Assembly (NCBI GenBank): GCA_013791775.1
Contig: VMTE01000012.1
Location: forward strand, 122,694 to 186,693
Origin: Hyphomonas sp.
Lineage (GTDB): Bacteria > Pseudomonadota > Alphaproteobacteria > Caulobacterales > Hyphomonadaceae
Direction: 5' to 3'
DNA length: 64,000 bases
The position numbers and the translations under genes were made by a program. Position 1 is the stretch's first letter. Every line of letters begins with the position of its first letter. Under the pieces are notes generated by a model, which had not been told where the DNA came from, did no database searches, and was given only the letters and a program-made list of their open reading frames with translations. This document shows, one piece after another, positions 17,004-24,977 of this stretch.

Positions 17004-17561
17004 TCAGGGATCTGCTTGCTCCGACGGCTTCGTAGAAGCGAGGTTTTTCCGGATCAACAGTTCGGCCCGGCTAGCGAAATTCGGGTGAATATACTCCGTC
17101 TGCCCGCGCTCCCCTTCCAATGGACGAAATTGATTGTGCCAGAGGAACAGACCGCCAGAAAGATTGAACACCGACACCTCCGCTTCCGGCGGTAGAACTT
17201 TCTGCACGCGGTTTGCAAGGCGGGTCGACCGGTTACCTACAGAACAGTAGAATACGACGGTACCGGGATTTCCCAGCCCGGAGATCAGATCGGCAACCTT
17301 GTTGGCGGACGCGCCCGGATCCACCCGCAGAGCGCCCGAAATGTGACTGACCCGGAACTCCTCCTCAGAGCGAACATCCAGGATGAGCAGGTCGCCGCCC
17401 CTTGCGATCTCGCGTGTCAGTTCTTCCGGAGACATCACATGCACGCCGGGATATTGATCAGCGAGACCCGCCTGGATGTCACGCAGCGTTTCGCTGTCTG
17501 CAGCCGGTGCAGCGGCCGCCACAAAGCAAAAAAGCAGGATCGACCGGATCAGAAGGAGCAT
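17004..17561 (-). CDS. Exported rhodanese-like protein
   Basis: A 185-residue protein with an N-terminal signal peptide (about residues 1-20, APAAD) and one rhodanese domain. LLILDVRSEEEFRVSHI (about residues 58-74) and the active-site loop FYCSVGNRST (Cys about 107) are present, so the catalytic cysteine is intact. Predicted sulfurtransferase or phosphatase-like activity in the periplasm. It stands between two regulator-linked genes, opposite in strand to the enoyl-CoA hydratase-like gene; substrate unknown. Confidence 0.85.
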   Translation of the reverse strand: MLLLIRSILLFCFVAAAAPAADSETLRDIQAGLADQYPGVHVMSPEELTREIARGGDLLILDVRSEEEFRVSHISGALRVDPGASANKVADLISGLGNPGTVVFYCSVGNRSTRLANRVQKVLPPEAEVSVFNLSGGLFLWHNQFRPLEGERGQTEYIHPNFASRAELLIRKNLASTKPSEQADP

Positions 17562-17650
17562 GTGTGCATGCTTGATCTCAAACCCAAAGATTGCACGCGC
17601 TTCGTTGCACGATGACGCAAACGTGAAATTCAGCGAACCGGACCGTCACT

Positions 17651-18238
17651 CTACCGCGCAAGCAGCACGGCTCGGGCGGTCGCCATCGCCTCCTTGAAGG
17701 GTTCGCCCGATGCGAAAGCCTTCGAAGTGATCAGTCCGCCTTGGATCAGCGCGACGGCGAGCATTCCCTTCTTCCTCGCCTCCTTGCGCTCGACGCCTTC
17801 AGCGCGAAGTGCATTGGCAATGCGCTCTGCCCAAAGACGTATGAGTGCGGCTGCCTTCTCGGCCAGTGGTCCATTTTCGTCACTCGATAAAAGGCTCGCC
17901 AGCAGACAAGGATCGTCGCCTCCCCCATAAATTCTGGTGACGGAGGAAATCATTCCATCGACCTTGGCTTCAAGCGAATCGCCTGCCTGGAGCGGCGCGA
18001 ACACGAAATCCTGCATGTTGCAGGCCGCCTGTTCCACCACCGTACTTGCCATCTCTTCCTTGCCGCCCGGAAAGTGGTGGTAAAGACTGGATTTGCCCAG
18101 ACCGGTTGCTGCCGAGATGTCGCCCAGCGAGACGCCATCATAGCCCCGTCTGCGGAACAGATTCGCAATCACATCGACAATTTCGGCTTTCTGGTTGCTC
18201 AATTGGGGTACTCCGGTCGGTCCATCACTGTGATTCAA
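17651..18238 (-). CDS. TetR/AcrR family regulator
   Basis: A 195-residue repressor with the helix-turn-helix at about residues 20-62 (VIANLFRRRGYDGVSLGDIS, then KSSLYHHFPGGKEE). The C-terminal half has DPCLLASLL and GLITSKAFASGEPF, as in LmrA/YxaF-type regulators. It is divergent from the AhpD-like gene at 18540, whose upstream region contains the dyad ACCGATCGTTCGGT. It is a paralogue of the regulators at 15609 and 24150 in type, not in close sequence. Confidence 0.9.
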   Translation of the reverse strand: MNHSDGPTGVPQLSNQKAEIVDVIANLFRRRGYDGVSLGDISAATGLGKSSLYHHFPGGKEEMASTVVEQAACNMQDFVFAPLQAGDSLEAKVDGMISSVTRIYGGGDDPCLLASLLSSDENGPLAEKAAALIRLWAERIANALRAEGVERKEARKKGMLAVALIQGGLITSKAFASGEPFKEAMATARAVLLAR

Positions 18239-18467
18239 GCCTCAAATAGAATGCGAAATCCTTTCCGTCATCAGCACGGCATTGAAATACATAGGGTCTC
18301 GCACACACGTTTAAACCTCGCCGGACTGCCGGCCCCGCCGATAACCAGATCCACGAACTCCCGGAATCTGCGAAGCGTCGCAGCGCATGCGTATCGTTGC
18401 GGCAGGCAATTTCCCTTCTGCAAATCGAGCACCCACCTCCGCAAAAAAAAGCGAATGCAACTATTGT

Positions 18468-18481
18468 ACCGATCGTTCGGT
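18468..18481. promoter_or_regulatory. TetR-type operator before AhpD-like gene
   Basis: ACCGATCGTTCGGT, a 5-4-5 dyad, lies 60 bp before the AhpD-like start in the 300-bp divergent gap 18239-18539. Apart from this site and an A-rich run (18443-18450) I see nothing else in the gap. Confidence 0.55.
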
Positions 18482-18539
18482 TCACTATATGCCTGTCACG
18501 GAAGCATACTGCGATCCGGCCAAACAAAGGTACTCCTTC

Positions 18540-19091
18540 ATGTCCCGCATCCCAACGCCCGCGGATATCGCCGCAGCACCAGAACTCTCACGCCCTCTGC
18601 TCGAAGGCGTTCAGAAAAAAATCGGCATGGTGCCGAACATGTACCGGCTCGTCTCCAACAGCCCGGCCACGCTCGAGGGCCTGCTTGCGCTCAACGGCGC
18701 TCTGTCCAAGAGCACGCTTGGCGGCGCGATCACCGAGCGCATCGCCCTCGCCGTCGCAAATCACAACGGCTGTACCTACTGCAACAGCGCGCACACTTTC
18801 CTGGCACGCAACGTTGCCAAACTCGACGACGGTGAAATCGCTGCCGCCCGCACGGGCAACGCGTCCGATCTGAAAGCCTCCTACGCCCTGAAATTCGCAC
18901 AGGACATCATCCGCGAACGCGGCCGGGTCAGCGAAGAAGACGTTCGCCGTGCCCGCAGCGCCGGATTCAACGATGCCGAACTGGTCGAAATCGTCGCTCA
19001 TGTCGCGCTGAACACGCTGACCAACTACCTCAACGAAGTCTTCGACACCGAAGTCGATTTCCCGAAACTCGACGCCGCCCGCGCGGCCTAG
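18540..19091 (+). CDS. AhpD-like carboxymuconolactone decarboxylase family protein
   Basis: A 183-residue helical protein, the third AhpD-like member in the window. The motif HNGCTYCNSAHTFLARN (about residues 78-94) provides the CxxC pair and the His of the peroxidase centre. C-terminal LNTLTNYLNEVFDTEVDFP is typical of the family branch used with alkylhydroperoxide stress. The ATG at 18540 (MSRIPTPAD) is chosen because the sequence upstream is low in coding character and contains the operator. Probably repressed by the divergent TetR at 17651. Confidence 0.9.
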   Translation: MSRIPTPADIAAAPELSRPLLEGVQKKIGMVPNMYRLVSNSPATLEGLLALNGALSKSTLGGAITERIALAVANHNGCTYCNSAHTFLARNVAKLDDGEIAAARTGNASDLKASYALKFAQDIIRERGRVSEEDVRRARSAGFNDAELVEIVAHVALNTLTNYLNEVFDTEVDFPKLDAARAA

Positions 19092-19134
19092 GAATCCTTG
19101 CGCCCTGCAAGGCGGATCGCCTGATCCGAAGATC

Positions 19135-19217
19135 GCAGCAGGCTGGCTCACCGTTCCCCTACGCTCTGACACGCCTCTGCGTCCCCACCGCAGGTCAGAG
19201 AGTAGCCGGCCTGCTGC
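19135..19217 (+). repeat. Long nested stem-loop between genes
   Basis: A 14-bp stem (19135-19148 with 19204-19217, one G-U pair) encloses a second stem, CTCTGAC/GTCAGAG (19164-19170, 19194-19200), and an inner CTGCG/CGCAG. It lies 44 bp after one stop codon and 33 bp before the next start. It may terminate or protect the upstream mRNA. Confidence 0.5.
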
Positions 19218-19249
19218 ACCCCAACCCATCTCACATCAAGGAGGACAAC

Positions 19250-20059
19250 ATGATACGGACCAATCTACTTGCACTTGCCGCTGCTGTTTCGGTAACAGCG
19301 TGCATGACGGCCTATTCGACGGCCCAGGCCAATCCGGCCGAGACCCTGAAGGCGCTCCCGCTGGCCTATGCTGATCCGGCACAGCCTGGCCTTCCGCAGA
19401 CGGACATGATCGTCACGGCGTCGGATACGGCAATCGTCATCACCGATCCGCAAATCGACTTCCTCTCGCCGGACGGCGTAACCTGGGCAGTTGTCGGCGA
19501 GAGCGTGACGGAACTCGGCACGGTGAACAATCTCGAAGCGCTGATGAAAGCGGCAAAGGCGAATGACATTCCGCTCTTCGTCTCGCCGCACCACTACTAT
19601 CCGACAGATCATGGCTGGCAGTTTGAAGGCCCGCTCGAAAAGCTCATGCACACAATCGGCATGTTCGACCGCAAAGGTCCATACACGCTCGAAGGCTTTG
19701 ATGGCTCGGGCTCAGACTTCATGCCCCAGTACAAGCCCTACATCCTCGATGGCAAGACGGTCATCACGAGCCCGCACAAGGTCTACGGCCCGCAGCAAAA
19801 CGATCTTGTGCTTCAACTGCGCAAGCGCGGCGTGAAGAAAGTCATCCTCGCCGGCATGTCGGCCAACCTCTGCACCCAGGCACACCTGTACGAGTTGCTC
19901 GAGCAGGGATTTGAAGTCGCCGTCGTCCGCGATGCCACGGCGGCCGCAAAACTGCCGGAGGGCGATGGATATCTCGCAGCCCTGATCAACTTCCGATACG
20001 TCGCGAACGCGCTCTGGACTACTGAAGAGACCGTGTCGCGGATCGAGAAAGCAAGCTGA
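19250..20059 (+). CDS. Exported isochorismatase-family hydrolase
   Basis: A 269-residue cysteine hydrolase with an N-terminal export signal (LLALAAAVSVTACMTAYSTAQA; a lipobox-like TAC is also present, so a lipoprotein is possible). The isochorismatase-like domain shows the acid IVITDPQIDF (Asp about 70) and the nucleophile in ILAGMSANLCTQAHLYELL (Cys about 208). Strong AAGGAGG before the ATG at 19250. Members cleave amide or ester bonds of small compounds; the periplasmic location suggests a detoxifying or scavenging role. Substrate unknown. Confidence 0.85.
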   Translation: MIRTNLLALAAAVSVTACMTAYSTAQANPAETLKALPLAYADPAQPGLPQTDMIVTASDTAIVITDPQIDFLSPDGVTWAVVGESVTELGTVNNLEALMKAAKANDIPLFVSPHHYYPTDHGWQFEGPLEKLMHTIGMFDRKGPYTLEGFDGSGSDFMPQYKPYILDGKTVITSPHKVYGPQQNDLVLQLRKRGVKKVILAGMSANLCTQAHLYELLEQGFEVAVVRDATAAAKLPEGDGYLAALINFRYVANALWTTEETVSRIEKAS

Positions 20060-20072
20060 TCTAAGGAAACCC

Positions 20073-20137
20073 GATACAGGCCGGGCGTAGCCGGCTGCGA
20101 TCTCCCCCTCTGGGCGCGGTGTCGCCCGGCTTGTATC
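20073..20137 (+). repeat. Long inverted repeat between genes
   Basis: Arms 20073-20087 and 20123-20137 pair over 15 bp with one G-U pair (GATACAGGCCGGGCG with CGCCCGGCTTGTATC) around a 35-nt centre. It lies 14 bp after the isochorismatase-like gene and 35 bp before the next start, like the element at 19135. Confidence 0.5.
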
Positions 20138-20172
20138 TGGCCCCTTCTGAACTCACACCGATGGAGCACACC

Positions 20173-20589
20173 ATGTCCCGCCCCCCGTATCCGCCCTTCA
20201 CCGAGAAAACCGCGATTCAGAAGGTGCAGGCGGCTGAAGACGCCTGGAATACAAGAGATCCCGACAGGATTGCCCTCGCCTATACGCAAGACAGCACCTG
20301 GCGAAACCGGGACGAGCATTTTCAGGGCCGCGAGGCGATTGTCGCTTTCCTGAAGAGAAAATGGGACCGCGAACTGAACTACCGGCTACGCAAAGAACTG
20401 TGGGCTTTCAGAGGCAACCGCATCGCGGTCAGATTTGTCTACGAATGGCACGACCACGCCGGGCAATGGTGGCGCAGCCATGGCAATGAACTCTGGCAGT
20501 TCAACCCGGAAGGACTCATGGAGCGCCGTGAAGCCAGCATCAACGACCTCCGGATAGAGTTCAGTGAACGAACGCTGAAGGCGGATTAG
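20173..20589 (+). CDS. DUF1348 nuclear-transport-factor-2-like protein
   Basis: A 138-residue single-domain protein of the NTF2/SnoaL-like fold, DUF1348 branch: [20 protein letters not shown] (about 16-35), then [18 protein letters not shown] and the conserved [20 protein letters not shown] near the end. No signal peptide. GGAG six bases before the ATG at 20173 sets the start. The fold holds small hydrophobic ligands; the function of DUF1348 is not established. It is convergent with the HxlR regulator. Confidence 0.9.
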   Translation: MSRPPYPPFTEKTAIQKVQAAEDAWNTRDPDRIALAYTQDSTWRNRDEHFQGREAIVAFLKRKWDRELNYRLRKELWAFRGNRIAVRFVYEWHDHAGQWWRSHGNELWQFNPEGLMERREASINDLRIEFSERTLKAD

Positions 20590-20612
20590 CATTCCGTATC
20601 CGGCCTGTTCCG

Positions 20613-21059
20613 CTATCGGACCGCTGCCAGCACCTTCCCGAAGTCGGCAGGCTCACCCAGCACCTGGACCTGCCCCCATTCACACATTGCGCTCAGAACG
20701 GGCTCGAGGGCTTGTCCTGCCAGCGTGAGCGAATACTCCACTCTCGGCGGAACTTCTGCAAACACCTCGCGGTGGATCAAACCATCAGATTCAAGATCCC
20801 GAAGCTGATTGGTCAACATCCGCTGCGTGCACCCTTGAAGCGATCTCTGCAGTTCGTTGAACCTCCGTGTACGCACGAGTAGACGCAAAATGATAAGCGC
20901 TTTCCACTTTCCGCCAATCCGGTTGATCGCAGCTTCAACGGGGCAATGCTCGATCGATTCATGCCTGGCTGATCTTGGCAGCCGAGCGCCCGGCGAATTG
21001 CGACCCGATGCCGGTGTACTTTCAGACACTGAGTGCGTGTTTTGTGCGTTCTTGTACAT
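20613..21059 (-). CDS. HxlR-family winged-helix regulator
   Basis: A 148-residue DNA-binding protein. The core reads HCPVEAAINRIGGKWKALII (about 38-57) with the conserved HxlR cysteine, which in relatives senses quinones or electrophiles. The recognition region LQGCTQRMLTNQLRDLESDG and the wing with RVEYSLTLAG follow. The N-terminal 30 residues are a low-complexity extension; I start at 21059 (MYKNAQNT) but a TTG at 21077 is possible. Divergent from the exported alpha/beta hydrolase at 21126, its likely target. Confidence 0.9.
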   Translation of the reverse strand: MYKNAQNTHSVSESTPASGRNSPGARLPRSARHESIEHCPVEAAINRIGGKWKALIILRLLVRTRRFNELQRSLQGCTQRMLTNQLRDLESDGLIHREVFAEVPPRVEYSLTLAGQALEPVLSAMCEWGQVQVLGEPADFGKVLAAVR

Positions 21060-21125
21060 AGCAGGTCCGATCCTCAATTTTTCTCTTCAAGCTGCGCAAT
21101 ATCGCGCGCGTAACGGAGACACTCA

Positions 21126-21980
21126 ATGCCCACCCGATATTTCCTTGCTGCCCTCGCCGCCACACTGATGTGGGGCCAGCCTGCACTTGCAGACGAGTCT
21201 ACCCTGCTCGGCTACCGCGTCCACGGCCATGGCCCGGAGCACGTAATCATGTTGCATGACTGGATGGGAGACGCATCCAACTATGACGCCGTGCTGCCTT
21301 GGCTTGACGAAATCAGGTTCACCTACGTCCTCGCCGATGTTCGAGGCTACGGGCTCTCCCGGAATCTCGACGGCGAATTCACTTCGGACGAAGTCAGCGG
21401 CGACGTCACCCGGCTCGCCGATCACCTCGGCTGGTCGCATTTCCATCTTGTCGGGCATTCCATGAATGGCATGGCGGGCTTCAAGTTCCTTCTCAGCGAC
21501 TCGCTCGGCGCCAAGCGGCTGCTGAGTTATGTCGCCGTCACGCCGGTCACGCCGGATGGCTATCCGGCGACGGACGAAGATCGCGCCTTCCTCGCTGCAG
21601 CGATTGGGGACGACGATACCGCACGCATGGCGTTCGGAGCCCTGACCGGCGCCCGGCTCAACACCGCGTGGGGCCAACAGAAAACGGCCCGCAACCGGCA
21701 AACGTCGCGTCCGGAAGCCTTGAAAGGTTATTACAAGATGTGGCTCGACGAAGACTTCTCCGACGCCTTCAGCCGAGCCCATATTGATACGCCCGTGCTC
21801 GTCATCGGCGGAAGAAACGACCTTCCCGGCTTCCAGGAAGCGCACTACTCAGCCACACTCGCAACCTGGCTGAAAAATGTCCGCTTTCACTACGTGTCCG
21901 ATGCAGGCCATTACCCTATGCAAGAGACGCCCATTCTGTTCGCGAGCCTGATTGAAGGCCATTTTACCTCATCCCGGTAA
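21126..21980 (+). CDS. Exported alpha/beta hydrolase
   Basis: A 284-residue hydrolase with a signal peptide (about residues 1-22, ALA-DE). The alpha/beta fold is complete: VIMLHDWMGDASNY (oxyanion region), LVGHSMNG (nucleophile Ser about 115), the late acid region VLVIGGRNDLPG and the catalytic His in YVSDAGHYPMQETP. Possible ester or lactone hydrolysis in the periplasm. It lies divergent from an HxlR regulator, as many quinone- or electrophile-responsive genes do. Substrate unknown. Confidence 0.88.
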   Translation: MPTRYFLAALAATLMWGQPALADESTLLGYRVHGHGPEHVIMLHDWMGDASNYDAVLPWLDEIRFTYVLADVRGYGLSRNLDGEFTSDEVSGDVTRLADHLGWSHFHLVGHSMNGMAGFKFLLSDSLGAKRLLSYVAVTPVTPDGYPATDEDRAFLAAAIGDDDTARMAFGALTGARLNTAWGQQKTARNRQTSRPEALKGYYKMWLDEDFSDAFSRAHIDTPVLVIGGRNDLPGFQEAHYSATLATWLKNVRFHYVSDAGHYPMQETPILFASLIEGHFTSSR

Positions 21981-22001
21981 TCCGACACCGAAGTCCAACT
22001 G

Positions 22002-22038
22002 CGGCGCATCACGTGAATGCCATTCGCGCGATGCGCCG
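22002..22038 (+). terminator. Strong hairpin after the alpha/beta hydrolase
   Basis: CGGCGCATC (22002-22010) pairs perfectly with GATGCGCCG (22030-22038), and the stem continues inward to GAAT/ATTC, giving about 17 pairs with one mismatch and a tiny loop. It starts 21 bp after the stop. No T-run follows, so it may act by stabilising the mRNA end. Confidence 0.5.
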
Positions 22039-22088
22039 GAATTAGACACAGCGCGTCGTCTGCGGAAATTCCAGGCCGGAGCAATTGC

Positions 22089-22574
22089 ATGCCAACCGAA
22101 GCCTTCATTCTACTGATTATATCCCTGTACCGTGCGGCTCAGGCCGCCATCACGGGACGTTCCGGGCCCCCTCAGCAAATTCACTATAACTTCCCGGAAA
22201 CCTTCTTCCTCTTTGCGGAGGGCATCCTGCTTGTCCCGCTCGTCGGCACATTCGGCGCCTGGTCGGCAAAGGGAAGCGCTGTCTATACGGTTGGCGGGGC
22301 TGCCTGTCCGGTGCTGCCCTGGGGCGCCGCGCGCCCGCTCCGGAAGTGGGCATGGGCCGCGTCCATTGCCGGCATCGTCGGTGTGCTCGCCGATTTCATA
22401 CGGATCGCTTTTTCCGCCCAGCTCCCCGATACAGCCGGGATATGCTCTCCTATCCTGCAGCAACGAACCGCGCCGATCAAACCTTTTCGGCGATTTCGCG
22501 CCGACGCCGCTCCAGGAAGAGTGCAATCAGCACGGCAATCAACAGAAGCGCCACGATGGGCACGGCCACATTGA
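22089..22574 (+). CDS. Putative membrane protein, C-terminal part doubtful
   Basis: This 161-residue frame begins with three convincing hydrophobic segments (FILLIISLYRAAQAAITG, FLFAEGILLVPLVGTFGAW, WAASIAGIVGVLADFIRIAF). After about residue 125 the composition becomes basic and low in structure, and this part runs opposite to the end of the better supported membrane gene at 22477-22887. The gene may therefore be shorter through a frameshift, or be a decayed remnant. No family recognised. Confidence 0.45.
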   Translation: MPTEAFILLIISLYRAAQAAITGRSGPPQQIHYNFPETFFLFAEGILLVPLVGTFGAWSAKGSAVYTVGGAACPVLPWGAARPLRKWAWAASIAGIVGVLADFIRIAFSAQLPDTAGICSPILQQRTAPIKPFRRFRADAAPGRVQSARQSTEAPRWARPH

Positions 22575-22887
22575 TGCCGTAGATCGCAATCTGGGTACCG
22601 TCCGTATGCAACATCGAGCCGCCATAGCTGCCCTGAAACACCCAAGCGATCAGGAAGGGCAAAGAAAGCGGCAGGCACAGGAGAAGCGCTGCGAAGGCAC
22701 GCTCCTTTCGCCAGACCAGAAAAAGAGCCGCGCCTGCCAGCATTCCGTTTGCAAGGAGCTGCCAGGCTTCGTGCAACCGCGCGTGTCCCGGCCAGTCCCC
22801 GTTCAGCAAATGCGTGTCGCTGATCTCGAGAACCGGAATCAGAACCAGAAAGACGACCGCGTAACCTATGACAACAATCCTGTTCAT
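22477..22887 (-). CDS. Small four-helix membrane protein
   Basis: A 136-residue membrane protein with four helices: IVVIGYAVVFLVLIPVLEI, LHEAWQLLANGMLAGAALFLVW, FAALLLCLPLSLPFLIAWVF and AVPIVALLLIAVLIALFLERRRR. The motif HLLNGDWPGHARLHEAW is conserved in a family I recall as DUF6640-like. GGAGGC precedes the ATG at 22887. Its promoter region contains the two perfect palindromes shared with the divergent TetR gene, so it is very likely the regulated target. Function unknown. Confidence 0.82.
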   Translation of the reverse strand: MNRIVVIGYAVVFLVLIPVLEISDTHLLNGDWPGHARLHEAWQLLANGMLAGAALFLVWRKERAFAALLLCLPLSLPFLIAWVFQGSYGGSMLHTDGTQIAIYGINVAVPIVALLLIAVLIALFLERRRREIAEKV

Positions 22888-22904
22888 GAATGCCTCCCTT
22901 CATA

Positions 22905-22950
22905 ATATTGACAACGTCAATATTGACTTGGATATTGACGTTGTCAATAT
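22905..22950. promoter_or_regulatory. Two perfect tandem palindromic operators
   Basis: ATATTGACaacGTCAATAT (22905-22923) and ATATTGACgttGTCAATAT (22932-22950) are both perfect 8-3-8 palindromes, and the second is the reverse complement of the first. Their centres are 27 bp apart. They fill the gap between the membrane protein start (22887) and the TetR start (22956), almost certainly the TetR operators. Confidence 0.8.
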
Positions 22951-22955
22951 ACGAC

Positions 22956-23582
22956 ATGAGCCGAGAAAAATCCTTCCACCATGGCAACCTGCGCCATGCG
23001 CTTATCGAGGCTGCATTGGATCTGCTTGACACAGACGGCAGCGCAGGCGTCACGATCCGCGCCGTTGCCGCAAAGGCGGGCGTTTCTCACGCCGCTCCGG
23101 CTAACCACTTCAAGGACCGCAAGGCCCTGCTGACAGGCGTGGCGAAGTCGGAATTCAAGCATATCTGGCGGCAGATTGAATCGGGACTTGTATCGCGCAC
23201 GACCAACCGGGCACGGATGTTCCTCGATACCATCGCGAACTATGCCGTCGCCCATCCGAACCGGTATGACCTCTTGTGGCGCACCGACCTGGTTGATCAC
23301 TCCGATGCCGACCTCGCTCCGCTCCTCGATAATCTGTATGCTTCACTTTGTGCCGAGCTTGCCCGGGAGCCCAGCCATGCAGGCCGCGACATAGACACGG
23401 TCGCAGTTGCGCTCTGGTCCATGATGCACGGCTATGTATCCCTTCGCCTTTCGGGAATGTTCCAACCGGCGGAAGACCGGCTGACGAGCGAGCCGCGTTA
23501 CGAGGCGTTGATGTCTCTCCTGTTACCGCCGGTAAAACCGGCGCCTTCCAGAACCCCGAAGCGGAGCACAAGAAAAGCATGA
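22956..23582 (+). CDS. TetR/AcrR family regulator
   Basis: A 208-residue repressor whose N-terminus FHHGNLRHALIEAALDLLDT (about 7-26) and HTH IRAVAAKAGVSHAAPANHFKD (about 36-56) place it in the subgroup with a WHG-type C-terminal domain. ATG at 22956 lies just after the twin palindromes; an upstream in-frame ATG at 22890 would put coding sequence through them and is rejected. Coupled by ATGA to the GNAT gene. It very likely represses the divergent membrane protein and its own operon. Confidence 0.92.
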   Translation: MSREKSFHHGNLRHALIEAALDLLDTDGSAGVTIRAVAAKAGVSHAAPANHFKDRKALLTGVAKSEFKHIWRQIESGLVSRTTNRARMFLDTIANYAVAHPNRYDLLWRTDLVDHSDADLAPLLDNLYASLCAELAREPSHAGRDIDTVAVALWSMMHGYVSLRLSGMFQPAEDRLTSEPRYEALMSLLLPPVKPAPSRTPKRSTRKA

Positions 23583-24037
23583 CCCTCATTCGCGAAATTG
23601 TCGCCTCCGATCTGGACGCGATATGTGATCACCGAAACCGCATGTTCCTGGAGGCAGGCAGACCTCAATCGGACGTGCAGGCGATGTCCGCGCCGTTCCG
23701 CGCATGGCTGATACCCCGGCTGGCTGATGGCCGCTATTTTGGTTTCATGGCCGAAGCAGGCGGACGCATCGTCGGCGGCGTCGGTCTGATGGAACTGGAT
23801 TGGCCGCCGCATCCCGCTCATCCGGACGACGACCGGCGAGGATATGTCCTGAATGTCTTCGTCGAACCGGATTTCCGGCGCCAGAAGATGGCGCAGGCCC
23901 TCATGGAAGCCGCGGAATCAGAATTCCGGTCCAGAAAACTCCGCTACCTGATCCTGCATGCCACAAAGCAAGGTGGCCCCCTGTATGAAGGCATGGGATG
24001 GCAGACGACCTCGGAAATGAGCAAGCAACTTGAGTAG
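23579..24037 (+). CDS. GNAT-family N-acetyltransferase
   Basis: A 152-residue GNAT enzyme. The acetyl-CoA loop is RRGYVLNVFVEPDFRRQKMA (about residues 83-102; the RxxGxA motif appears as RRQKMA, slightly degenerate), followed by LMEAAESEFRSRKLRYLILHA and PLYEGMGW, the usual C-terminal signature. The start overlaps the TetR stop as ATGA. It acetylates an unknown small molecule or protein. Co-transcription with the TetR suggests a stress- or compound-linked role. Confidence 0.9.
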   Translation: MTLIREIVASDLDAICDHRNRMFLEAGRPQSDVQAMSAPFRAWLIPRLADGRYFGFMAEAGGRIVGGVGLMELDWPPHPAHPDDDRRGYVLNVFVEPDFRRQKMAQALMEAAESEFRSRKLRYLILHATKQGGPLYEGMGWQTTSEMSKQLE

Positions 24038-24149
24038 GCAAGCCGCTGTTCGCGGGGCTGCCAACTGCCTTGCGAGGCGTTCGGCTTTCACCGCCCTGAT
24101 TTTGCAAACAGCCACTTCCAGATGCAGCGCCGGCCGAAGAAAGCTCCAG

Positions 24150-24743
24150 TCAATCTTCAGCAACCATTGGCACCGCGTTGGCCGGTAAAGCTGCATTGAT
24201 CAGTACACGGGCTGCGGCGCCGGCCGTCTCTGCGGCCAGGTGAGGGTCGTGCAAATGGGCAATCGTGATGGCGCCTTCGATCAGCAGCTGCAATTGCGCT
24301 GCGAGTTCACCCGGGTGTCCGGCGCCAGCCTTGTCCGCGAGCTTCTCGAAATAGATCTGAAGCAAGCGTTTGTGCTCGGCAGACGCAGCATGAATCGGAC
24401 TGGCGCGATCCTGAAACTCGGCCGACGCCTTGACAAACATGCACCCTCTGAACTCGGGCTCAAGGAGCCATTCCCGCAAGGCATCGAATACAGCAAGCAA
24501 GCGCTGAGCGGGCTCGCTCGCCAATACCTCAACCCTCCGAACCAACCAGTTGCGGAACTGCTCGTCATGCAGTCGGAGTGTCGCAAGGATCAGGTCCTCT
24601 TTCGTCCGGAAGTGCTTGTAAATCGAAGTTTTTGAAACGCCCGTCTCCGCGGCGATCCGGTCCATGCCGATCGCATTGAACCCGCCCTCATAAAAGATCG
24701 TCAGCGCGTTCTGAACGAGCTCTTCCCTTTTCGACGCGCTCAT
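24150..24743 (-). CDS. TetR/AcrR family regulator
   Basis: A 197-residue repressor. HTH at about residues 8-50: NALTIFYEGGFNAIGMDRIA and GVSKTSIYKHFRTKEDLI. The C-terminal domain has GCMFVKASAEF and AQLQLLIEGAITIAHLH, typical of the DhaS/AcrR-like branch. It is divergent from the exported alpha/beta hydrolase at 24978. Three related operator-like 18-mers lie in the gap (24766, 24886, 24918). A fourth copy of the motif lies before the AhpD-like gene at 6490, which this regulator might also control. Confidence 0.92.
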   Translation of the reverse strand: MSASKREELVQNALTIFYEGGFNAIGMDRIAAETGVSKTSIYKHFRTKEDLILATLRLHDEQFRNWLVRRVEVLASEPAQRLLAVFDALREWLLEPEFRGCMFVKASAEFQDRASPIHAASAEHKRLLQIYFEKLADKAGAGHPGELAAQLQLLIEGAITIAHLHDPHLAAETAGAAARVLINAALPANAVPMVAED

Positions 24744-24765
24744 AGCGGAAGAACCTCCGGATTAC

Positions 24766-24783
24766 ATTTACCGTTCTGTACAT
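24766..24783. promoter_or_regulatory. TetR-type operator, TetR-proximal
   Basis: ATTTACCGTTCTGTACAT, 23 bp before the TetR start, shares the core TTTACCGnnCnGTA with the two sites at 24886 and 24918 and would serve autoregulation. Confidence 0.5.
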
Positions 24784-24885
24784 AGCAAAAGCTGGCCAAA
24801 AAGTAAAACTGCAGCTTTTTCTATCAATATTACAACGATCTGTTCGCCCTCGCGTCAGCGCACCGACAAATTCTCAACCACGGTG

Positions 24886-24935
24886 ATTGACTGATCGGTA
24901 CACCTTCCCTAGATAACGTTTACCGACCAGTAAAC
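24886..24935. promoter_or_regulatory. Paired TetR-type operators before the hydrolase
   Basis: ATTGACTGATCGGTACAC (24886-24903) and GTTTACCGACCAGTAAAC (24918-24935) have centres 32 bp apart. The second is a dyad with perfect 6-bp arms. Read in opposite orientation the first matches the same consensus. They precede the hydrolase start by 43-92 bp. Confidence 0.6.
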
Positions 24936-24977
24936 CCCGAGTGAATTTCAGTGCGCATAGCGCAAACGGAGAGACAT

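Noticed and set aside
22890-22955. Longer N-terminus for the TetR at 22956
   Set aside because: It would translate through both palindromic operators; the family begins with the short segment before FHHGNLR.
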